DNA of 37,319 nucleotides, from the NCBI GenBank assembly GCA_009920915.1, contig RFZB01000008.1, positions 1 through 37,319 on the forward strand, in the 5' to 3' direction. This DNA comes from Sphingomonadaceae bacterium (GTDB lineage: Bacteria > Pseudomonadota > Alphaproteobacteria > Sphingomonadales > Sphingomonadaceae). Numbering within the stretch: position 1 is the first letter of the stretch; every line of letters begins with the position of its first letter. Below are positions 28,839 through 36,268 of the stretch, piece after piece. The notes beneath the pieces were generated by a model. It saw only the letters and a program-made list of their open reading frames with translations, had not been told where the DNA came from and did not search any database. A program made the position numbers and the translations under genes.

Positions 28839-28876
28839 ATTTTGCGTAGCAGCTAATTTAGAATGCTACGCAAAAT
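28839..28876. promoter_or_regulatory. Operator-like site C: ATTTTGCGTAGCA-N12-TGCTACGCAAAAT (core TGCGTAG-N16-CTACGCA)
   Basis: 13-bp perfect inverted-repeat arms, about 100 bp upstream of the Rieske oxygenase start and just 3' of an Lrp gene. Confidence 0.7.
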
Positions 28877-28878
28877 GC

Positions 28879-29370
28879 CTATTCACTAATGTCGATCGCA
28901 TGATCTGCCTCAGTGATGCGGACCACGCGGGGGTTATATTTCAGCGTTTTTACGGCAATGGACGTTTCCACATGGTGGACGCCCTCAATGGACAAAATCC
29001 GGTCAGAGGCGTTCTCAACCAAGTTCTCGAGTTCATCAAATACGGAAATTGCCAGAACGTTGAATTGGCCCATGGCAATCATAACGCTGGTGACAAGGGG
29101 CAGTTCCGCAATTTCCTTGGCGACATCTCGAACCTTGCCGACTTCTGCCTGCACGCCAATAAAGGCGAGCTTAGCGTGGTTCGACAGGCTAAACCCCGTA
29201 ATCGCGGTAAAGGCAATCAACCGTTCTTGCTGCAGCCGTTTGATTCGGCCGCGCACGGTGCCTTCTGTCACGCCAAGGTCTGCCGCAATCTTGCGGTTAG
29301 ACACGCGCGCATCTTGCGACAAAATGTCAATGAGTTGACGATCTAGCTCATCCAGCTGCGGCGTGCTCAT
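28879..29370 (-). CDS. Lrp/AsnC-family transcriptional regulator
   Basis: LDELDRQLIDILSQDARVSNRKIAADLGVTEGTVRGRIKRLQQERLI plus RAM-like C-terminus. Confidence 0.92.
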   Translation of the reverse strand: MSTPQLDELDRQLIDILSQDARVSNRKIAADLGVTEGTVRGRIKRLQQERLIAFTAITGFSLSNHAKLAFIGVQAEVGKVRDVAKEIAELPLVTSVMIAMGQFNVLAISVFDELENLVENASDRILSIEGVHHVETSIAVKTLKYNPRVVRITEADHAIDISE

Positions 29371-29846
29371 GCATTCCCCCTGTCTTCGATCGGCGCGACA
29401 TCAAATTTATATTTGATCACGTCCACAGCGATGGTCGGCAGCATAGAGCGAATACCGCGAACCTTAGAAAATTTGTCGAGCAAAAGGCTGGGCAGCTCTT
29501 CAAAATCGTGCAGCACAACCAGCATATCAATGTCATATCGCCCAGTGACGACATGGGCTGCAAAAACTTCGGGGAACTTGGCTAATTCCTCAGCGACTTC
29601 AGAGGCCGCCCGGCCATCGACTTCAATGGCGACTTCCATCAGCACATTATAGCCATGCGCCGAAAAGTCCGACACAGCGACAACACGCAGCTGGTTTGCA
29701 TCTTCCATGCGGCGGATGCGCGCAGAGACAGTGGTTGCCGTTAGGCCCAGCTTGTCAGCAATTTGCTGGTTGGTCGCCCGACCGTTGATACGGAGTTGGT
29801 CGACAATGCTGCGATCAATATCGTCGACAGTAAATTCTGGTTTCAT
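29367..29846 (-). CDS. Lrp/AsnC-family transcriptional regulator
   Basis: VDDIDRSIVDQLRINGRATNQQIADKLGLTATTVSARIRRMEDANQL plus RAM-like C-terminus; 4-nt overlap with the downstream paralog. Confidence 0.92.
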   Translation of the reverse strand: MKPEFTVDDIDRSIVDQLRINGRATNQQIADKLGLTATTVSARIRRMEDANQLRVVAVSDFSAHGYNVLMEVAIEVDGRAASEVAEELAKFPEVFAAHVVTGRYDIDMLVVLHDFEELPSLLLDKFSKVRGIRSMLPTIAVDVIKYKFDVAPIEDRGNA

Positions 29847-29876
29847 CTATTATGTCCGGTCTTGTCTTGCGCGGCT

Positions 29877-30620
29877 CTAGAAGCGGATGACCTGGGCGGC
29901 GGAAAAGCCGCCGTCAACAGGAATATTCGCCCCTGTCACGAACGATGCGTCGTCGGAAAGAAGAAAAACTGCCACTTTGGCGACCTCCTCGGCGCGGCCT
30001 GCGCGTTTCAGCAAATGCATATCAATGAAGGCGCTCCGCACGGGGCTGTCTGAGTGCAACGCCATGGTCATTGGGGTTTCAATAAATCCGGGACTAAGGG
30101 CATTCACCCGAATACCTGCTGGACCATAATCGGCCGCCAAACTGCGCGTCAACTGCAGCACGCCGCCTTTGGTGACGTTATAGGGCACGTTGCCCGTGCC
30201 GCCTGTCATGCCATAAATGCTCGACAAGGTGATGATGGCGCCTTTGCCCGCTTTTGTCATATGCGGCAGGACAGCCCGGGCAGAGAGCATTGTCCCTGTC
30301 AAATTGACATCCAAGGCGCGCTGCCAGTCCGCCAATGGCACGTCCGCCGCCGTGCCAACCACAGAGATACCAGCACAGGTCACCAGACCATCAATGCGGC
30401 CAAATTCCGCCATGATCTGGCTGGCGGCGGCCGTCAAAGCCTCTGGATCCGTTACATCCAGGTTGAAGGCAAGGTCTAGATCCGCAAGGGCCTCTTGCCC
30501 GCCCATATCTGCCCCCACGACATGCGCGCCCGCACGCCGGGCGGCATCCGCCGTGGCCCGGCCAATGCCCGAGGCCGCGCCCGTGATGAAGATCACCTGA
30601 TCATTCAAGGCGCCCGTCAT
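29877..30620 (-). CDS. Short-chain dehydrogenase/reductase (SDR)
   Basis: ITGAASGIGRATADAARRAGA, LSSIYGMTGGTGNVPYNVTKGG (YxxxK), IPVDGGFSAAQ. MTGALND start near 30620 overlaps the upstream stop. Confidence 0.93.
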   Translation of the reverse strand: MTGALNDQVIFITGAASGIGRATADAARRAGAHVVGADMGGQEALADLDLAFNLDVTDPEALTAAASQIMAEFGRIDGLVTCAGISVVGTAADVPLADWQRALDVNLTGTMLSARAVLPHMTKAGKGAIITLSSIYGMTGGTGNVPYNVTKGGVLQLTRSLAADYGPAGIRVNALSPGFIETPMTMALHSDSPVRSAFIDMHLLKRAGRAEEVAKVAVFLLSDDASFVTGANIPVDGGFSAAQVIRF

Positions 30621-31546
30621 GCAAGCGCCTTGGCCAAATTTTGTGCGCCAAGCCGGACCCAAGGGCGGGCATCTGGCACGGCGGCTGTCATGCCAAAAAA
30701 GCCATGGATCATCCCGTCGGCAACATGATGGTCAGTTGCGACGCCTGCTTCTGCGAGGCGCTTGGCATAGGCATCTCCCTCATCACGCAGCGGATCATAT
30801 TGCGCTGTAATGACAGTGGCGGGCGGCAGGCTGCTTAAATTAGCCGTGTGCAAAATGCGGGCCAGTGGAGCTGCCTCTGGCGCTGTCTCGCCAAGATAAT
30901 GGCTCCAAAACCAACGCATGGCACTGGTTGAGAGGAAATAGCCTCCATCGCCATTGGCAAGATAGGAGGGTGTTGAAAAATTGGCGTCTGTCACGGGATA
31001 GATCAACAATTGGTGCCGCAGCGCGGGGCCGCCGCGGTCACGGGCCATCAGGCTGACAGCGGCTGCCAAATTGCCGCCGGCGCTATCGCCTGCCACGGCC
31101 AGCCTTGTTCCATCCACACCCAAATCGGCCGCATGGTCGCGCGCCCAGCAGGTGGCGTCATAACAATCTTCTGCAGCGGCGGGGTAGCGCGCCTCAGGAG
31201 CCAAGCGATACTCAATTGACAGAATGGCCGACCCGCTCTCTTCTGCAAGCTCTCGGCAGGTTGCGTCATGCGTATCCAAATTGCACAACACCCAACCGCC
31301 TCCGTGGAAAAACAGAGTCAAAGCCGGTGTCTGCGGGGCGCCCTGCGGCACATAAAGCCGCGCCTTCACTGTTCGACCGGGCAAGGCAATGTCGAGATTT
31401 TCGACCCGCTTCATTGCCAAGGCGTCTTCTGCCAACGGCGTATTCATCATCGCCCGTGCCGTATCGACGGGCAATTGCGACCAATCCGTATCCGCAAACT
31501 CTGCATAAGCTTGCAGAATTGGCTCCAGCGCCGGGCTTAGCGTCAT
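30617..31546 (-). CDS. Alpha/beta hydrolase (hormone-sensitive-lipase-like esterase)
   Basis: LFFHGGGWVLCNLDTHD oxyanion motif, AVAGDSAGGNLAAAVSLMARD nucleophile elbow. Confidence 0.94.
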   Translation of the reverse strand: MTLSPALEPILQAYAEFADTDWSQLPVDTARAMMNTPLAEDALAMKRVENLDIALPGRTVKARLYVPQGAPQTPALTLFFHGGGWVLCNLDTHDATCRELAEESGSAILSIEYRLAPEARYPAAAEDCYDATCWARDHAADLGVDGTRLAVAGDSAGGNLAAAVSLMARDRGGPALRHQLLIYPVTDANFSTPSYLANGDGGYFLSTSAMRWFWSHYLGETAPEAAPLARILHTANLSSLPPATVITAQYDPLRDEGDAYAKRLAEAGVATDHHVADGMIHGFFGMTAAVPDARPWVRLGAQNLAKALA

Positions 31547-31564
31547 TCTCGTGTCTCCCCCAAT

Positions 31565-32332
31565 TTATAGGCCAAAGCCGCCAGCAACATTAATCTGCTG
31601 CCCCGTCACATAGGCTGCGCGAGCAGAGGCCAGCCAGCTTACCGCATAGCCGATTTCCTCAGGCTTGCCCCAACGTTTGACGGACAGCATTTTCAGCGTC
31701 TCTTCCGTCCAACTGGGCGGGAAGGCGCCTTTGGCCATTAACTCATGGAACATACCGGCATCTATCACGCCAACCAGAACTGAATTGGCACGGATGCCGT
31801 GGCGGCCCTCCTCACGCGCAATGCCTTTCAGCCAGCTTTCATTCGCAGCCTTGGGGGCAACGGACAGGCCATCGCGGTCCGGCCAGCGCAAATGCCCGGC
31901 AGAGCCGAGATGAACGATGGAGCCGCCGCCCATCGCCCGCATATGCGGCAATATGGCTTGGACTAGCTGGAACAGCCCATGCACTTCCACCTCAAAGGCG
32001 CGGCGCCAATGATCCATGGATGTTTCGGACAACAGCGTCTGTTCCACCAATGGCCCGGCGGCCCAAATCAGGCTGTGAATACGGCCATGTTCGGCAATAA
32101 CGGCTTCAACCAACTGCTGCACTTGGTTGGCGTCTGTCACATCGCAACGATGCGTTGTTGTGCGTGTGGGGCAGGCCTGCGCCACGGCCGCCACCGCATC
32201 GGCCTTGCGATTGTAAACCAGCGCCAAATCACTGCCATCGGTGGCCAAAACCTCAGCGACCTTGCCGCCGATGCCGCCGCTCGCCCCGAGAACCAAGGCC
32301 GCCCCTTTGGGGAAAAGTGCGTTATCGGCCAT
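31565..32332 (-). CDS. SDR-family protein with atypical active site
   Basis: VLGASGGIGGKVAEVLATDGSDLALVYN and INVAGGFGL, but the YxxxK position reads LSVAPKAANE (Ser replacing Tyr). Confidence 0.88.
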   Translation of the reverse strand: MADNALFPKGAALVLGASGGIGGKVAEVLATDGSDLALVYNRKADAVAAVAQACPTRTTTHRCDVTDANQVQQLVEAVIAEHGRIHSLIWAAGPLVEQTLLSETSMDHWRRAFEVEVHGLFQLVQAILPHMRAMGGGSIVHLGSAGHLRWPDRDGLSVAPKAANESWLKGIAREEGRHGIRANSVLVGVIDAGMFHELMAKGAFPPSWTEETLKMLSVKRWGKPEEIGYAVSWLASARAAYVTGQQINVAGGFGL

Positions 32333-32443
32333 GTCCTCTCCTCCGCGTTTTGCGCATCTTTAATTCGTTCATTGCATGATTGCGCATTGTGAAGCGTGAA
32401 TCCAGCCTTTATTCGACCTTGGAAAATCTAGGAGTGAGAGTCG

Positions 32444-33235
32444 ATGCAACGATTGGCAGGCAAATGCGCTTTGGTGACTGGGGGCGCACGTGGGATTGGC
32501 GAGGGCATTGTCCGCCGCTTTGTCGCTGAGGGCGCCAAAGTCATGATCTGCGATGTGCTGGACGCTGAAGGCCAAAAGCTGGCGGCCGAACTTGGCGATG
32601 CAGCGGCCTTCACACGGCTGGATGTGACATCCGCAGACCAATGGCGAAACGCCATTGCCGCGACAGAAGCCGCTTTCGGCAAGCTCGACAGCCTCGTTAA
32701 CAATGCCGGCATCATTGTCTTCAAGCGGCTCGATGATTTGAGCGAAGATGAAATCCGCCGCGTGATTGATATCAATCTCATCGGCACGATGTTGGGGGCG
32801 CAGCTCGCCATTCCGGCACTTGAGCGTGCAGGCGGTGGCTCCATCACGAATATGAGCTCGGCCGATGGCATTTCTGGCGCCAACAGTCTGACGGCCTATT
32901 GCGCCTCAAAATTTGGCGTGCGTGGCTTTACCAAGGCATTGGCGCTGGAATTGGGGCCGCGGGGCATCCGCGTTAATTCGATCCACCCAGGCGGCATTTT
33001 AACCCCCATGGCCAATCCAACCAATATCCCGCGCGAGCTTTATGATCGGGGCTATTGGATTTACCCGGCGCAAAAATCGGGTGATCCGGCAGATATTGGG
33101 GCGGCTGCGGCGTATCTGGCGTCAGACGACGCCAAATATTGCATCGGGACAGAATTGTCCGTCGATGGCGGGTTGAATGCCGGCCATTATTATATGGCAA
33201 TGCCGGGTGCCCCAAAGGACCCCAGCAAAGCCTAA
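32444..33235 (+). CDS. Short-chain dehydrogenase/reductase (SDR)
   Basis: VTGGARGIGEGIVRRF, NNAGI, AYCASKFGVRGFTKALALELG, LSVDGGLNAGH. Confidence 0.94.
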   Translation: MQRLAGKCALVTGGARGIGEGIVRRFVAEGAKVMICDVLDAEGQKLAAELGDAAAFTRLDVTSADQWRNAIAATEAAFGKLDSLVNNAGIIVFKRLDDLSEDEIRRVIDINLIGTMLGAQLAIPALERAGGGSITNMSSADGISGANSLTAYCASKFGVRGFTKALALELGPRGIRVNSIHPGGILTPMANPTNIPRELYDRGYWIYPAQKSGDPADIGAAAAYLASDDAKYCIGTELSVDGGLNAGHYYMAMPGAPKDPSKA

Positions 33236-34512
33236 TTAACGGCCAGCCGGACGGTCAGTTGGTCACGATCTTCGGTGAGCCGGTGGGCGCCACGGATCAT
33301 GAGCCATGCGCCCAAAAACCCGGTGGGGATAATGATCGTCAGGCCCATGCGCAGCGCATGGGCCGGATCCCCCGAGACAAGATCGCTAATTTGGCCCGCA
33401 AGCAACGGCCCCGTGACATAGCCAATCAAGTTGATGATGAGCAGCGCAAGTGCCGTGCCCGTTGCACGAACCCGATCGGGCATCAGATATTGCAATGCGG
33501 CCATAATCCCGACTGACCAGCCCCCGCCCAAAAGCCCTGACGGCAGAGCAAGCAGCGTTGCTGTGCGAATGTCTGGGGCCCAGACAACAGCCAAAAGCAA
33601 AATTGTGGCCGAACAGGCCGCAGCGCCAGCAAGATAGAGCAGCCATTGTGGCCCCCGCGTGCGCACCAGCCGGTCTGCCAAAACACCAAAGGCTAAGGTG
33701 CCAATTAACCCTGGCAGGCCAAATGCGGCCCCAAATTTGGCATTGGCTTCGGCAATGGGTAGATCATAGGCGCGCGCAAAAAGTGCAGGCCCCCACATGC
33801 CAAAGCTGAGGCCCGATAATGTGGCAAATGCCATGCCCAGCGAAAGCCCACGAAAGCTGCGGGCTTGCCAAAGGATTTTGAACAATGGCCATAACGGATC
33901 ACGGCTAACCGACGGCGCCTCAACCCGCGCGGGTTCACGAATAATGGCATAGGCAATGGCGGCCAGAATAATGCCGGCCACACCCATGACATAAAAAGCA
34001 GCGTGCCATGTTGAGGCCTGTGCAATTTCAGGCCCAGCGCGATAGCCAAGATATTGACCGAAATAGACCGCAAGCGTCATCACAGCAAAGGCGCGACCGC
34101 GTTGTTCAGCAACGAAATAAGCCGCGAGGAGAGAATAAGCGGGGGCTTGAAAGGCTGCTTCGCCAACGCCCACGCCAATCCGCGCAACGGCCAGCCATGC
34201 AGCTGATGGAGCAAGCCCAGACAAAATGGTAAATCCGCTCCAGACCACACACCCTGCACATAAAATGGCAATGCGGGATCGCTGGTCCGCAAGCCGCGCA
34301 ATGGGAATGGAAAGAATGGAATATAGAAGCGCAAAGGCTGGGCCCATCAGCAGGCCCATAAAGCCATCAGAGACTTGGAATTCAGCTTTAATGGGCTCAA
34401 CCAGCCCGGCCAGCAAATAGCGGTCGCCATAGTTGACGAGCGCAATGCCCAGCAGCAAAACAAGGACCAACCATTTGTTGGTTAAGCGGCCAGCGCTGTC
34501 AGCCTGTGTCAT
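33232..34512 (-). CDS. MFS transporter
   Basis: LVLLLGIALVNYGDRYLLAGLVEPIKAEFQVSDGFMGLLMGPAFALLYSILSIPIARLADQRSR; multiple hydrophobic segments. Start MTQADS near 34512. Confidence 0.92.
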   Translation of the reverse strand: MTQADSAGRLTNKWLVLVLLLGIALVNYGDRYLLAGLVEPIKAEFQVSDGFMGLLMGPAFALLYSILSIPIARLADQRSRIAILCAGCVVWSGFTILSGLAPSAAWLAVARIGVGVGEAAFQAPAYSLLAAYFVAEQRGRAFAVMTLAVYFGQYLGYRAGPEIAQASTWHAAFYVMGVAGIILAAIAYAIIREPARVEAPSVSRDPLWPLFKILWQARSFRGLSLGMAFATLSGLSFGMWGPALFARAYDLPIAEANAKFGAAFGLPGLIGTLAFGVLADRLVRTRGPQWLLYLAGAAACSATILLLAVVWAPDIRTATLLALPSGLLGGGWSVGIMAALQYLMPDRVRATGTALALLIINLIGYVTGPLLAGQISDLVSGDPAHALRMGLTIIIPTGFLGAWLMIRGAHRLTEDRDQLTVRLAVN

Positions 34513-34522
34513 GTTATAGCGA

Positions 34523-35287
34523 TCAATCACGCATCTGCGCGCCGCCATTGACGTGCCAAACTTGGCCCGTCACCCATTCCCCATCGGCAGACGCGAGGAA
34601 GGTTACAGCGGCGGCAATATCATCAGGCTGGCCAAGGCGCGTGTGCGGCACATTTTTGAGGCCGCGTTCCACATATTCATCCGTCAAATGCTGTTTGACG
34701 GCCTCAGTCAAAACCAAGCCGGGGCAAATGACATTGGCGCGAATGCCCTGCTTGCCCCAGCGTGAGGCAACATGGCGGGCAAGCGCGTGAATGGCATTCT
34801 TCGTCATCGGATAAGCAACCTGCCACGGCGCACCGCCCGAGGCCGCACCGGACGAAGTATAGATCATCGCACCACCGCCGCGCTCTAGCATCGCGGGCAG
34901 CGCTGCTTGGGTTGCCAGAAAATGGCTCTTGGTATTGATCGCAAAGCTCTTATCCAGCACTTCGATGGGGCAATTCAGCGCGTCAACATCGCCTTCCGTG
35001 CCGCCTGCCAGATTGGAATGGTAAAAATCCAATCCGCCAAATTCGCTCTTTGCAGCAGCGACAATCGCGGCTTGGGAGTCTGCAGAAGTGCCATCCAAAT
35101 CAACACCCAAGGCTTTGCCACCTGCGGCTTTAATCTCTTCAGCGACTTCGCGGGCCCAATCGCCCATCAAGTCCCCGACAACAACATGCGCGCCTTCGCT
35201 GGCCAGCCGCTTTGCTGTTGCAGCGCCAATGCCGCGCCCGCCGCCAGCGACAATCCCTACTTTGCCCGAAAGTCCGCGCATTCCCAT
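34523..35287 (-). CDS. Short-chain dehydrogenase/reductase (SDR)
   Basis: VAGGGRGIGAATAKRLASEGAHVV, AYPMTKNA (YxxxK), VNGGAQMRD. Confidence 0.92.
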   Translation of the reverse strand: MGMRGLSGKVGIVAGGGRGIGAATAKRLASEGAHVVVGDLMGDWAREVAEEIKAAGGKALGVDLDGTSADSQAAIVAAAKSEFGGLDFYHSNLAGGTEGDVDALNCPIEVLDKSFAINTKSHFLATQAALPAMLERGGGAMIYTSSGAASGGAPWQVAYPMTKNAIHALARHVASRWGKQGIRANVICPGLVLTEAVKQHLTDEYVERGLKNVPHTRLGQPDDIAAAVTFLASADGEWVTGQVWHVNGGAQMRD

Positions 35288-35297
35288 CTCCAGTTTT

Positions 35298-35327
35298 TGC
35301 GTAGATATGTAATATTCAAACTACGCA
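35298..35327. promoter_or_regulatory. Operator-like site D: TGCGTAG-N16-CTACGCA
   Basis: Perfect 7-bp arms, immediately upstream of the SDR start at 35287. Confidence 0.65.
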
Positions 35328-35370
35328 TATAGCGCTGCGATTGTGCTTTCAATTCAATTATGCGTGATGA

Positions 35371-36210
35371 TCAATCATGGACCAGCTTGTTGGTGTCCGC
35401 CCAGGTGCCTTCCGGCAGAACGGGCGTAATCCCCAATTCTTCGCGGATGTCGCTGATTTGAACATCCACATAATCGCGCCAATTGACCAGCATCAGCGGA
35501 TATTTCCAATTGCGGGCCTGAAGCGCGCCTTGGAATTCTGCCTCTAGGTTCAGCACCATCGCCTCGGGATAATGCAGGCCATCTTTCATGATCGTCTTGG
35601 CCTTTAGGTAAAAGGCAATCCGGCTGAAAAAGGCACTTAATTCCGGGCAAAAATAGCGGGATTTGGCGACCATATTGGCATTGAGAAGGGCAACTTCCCC
35701 GCCATGATTGGGGCCAAAGCCCGTCACGATATGCTCAATATCATGCGTCAGCGCGGTCTGGCGGAGGTAGAAGGTAAAGTCATTGACCACCTTCACTTCC
35801 TGAAAAAACAGATCAAGCTGATAGCCCGAATTGACCATGAAATCATGAATGGCGGCCCCCAAAGTCCCGGGTGCGCACGCCTTTGTTTCCGCAATTGTGA
35901 AATCGGCCAAGCTGCGCCGGTCCAGCCATTGTTTGAACAAAGGCAGCCGTGCCTTTTCTGCTTCAAACAGGCCAATGATTGTGGGCATGTCCTCCAGATC
36001 GTGCAGGATCTGTGCGACTTCGGGAATATAGGCTGTGTTGGGCAAGTCTGCGCCATTGCGGCGGAGCATTTCCTGCGCAATCAAATGCCGCAAATCGGCG
36101 TTGTTCAAATAGCGGGAAGAACTGACCAGAACCGAGCTGGCCGTTTCCACCTTCTGGATTGCGCCATTAAAATAGGCGCGGTCAGCTGCACCAACTTTGG
36201 CTTCGCTCAT
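35371..36210 (-). CDS. Coq4-family protein
   Basis: HDIEHIVTGFGPNHGGEVALLNANMVAKSR matches the Coq4 metal-binding pattern HDxxH-x11-E. MSEAKVG start near 36210; the listed N-terminal extension is low-complexity and spans the intergenic hairpin. Confidence 0.72.
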   Translation of the reverse strand: MSEAKVGAADRAYFNGAIQKVETASSVLVSSSRYLNNADLRHLIAQEMLRRNGADLPNTAYIPEVAQILHDLEDMPTIIGLFEAEKARLPLFKQWLDRRSLADFTIAETKACAPGTLGAAIHDFMVNSGYQLDLFFQEVKVVNDFTFYLRQTALTHDIEHIVTGFGPNHGGEVALLNANMVAKSRYFCPELSAFFSRIAFYLKAKTIMKDGLHYPEAMVLNLEAEFQGALQARNWKYPLMLVNWRDYVDVQISDIREELGITPVLPEGTWADTNKLVHD

Positions 36211-36232
36211 CTCTCTCTCCTTCTCAGCAGTG

Positions 36233-36260
36233 CGCCGCCCGTCTGGGGAGGCGGGCGGCG
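36233..36260. other. Intergenic GC-rich hairpin
   Basis: CGCCGCCCG-N10-CGGGCGGCG perfect 9-bp arms between the amidohydrolase stop and the Coq4-like start; no T-tract. Confidence 0.5.
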
Positions 36261-36268
36261 TGGCTGGC

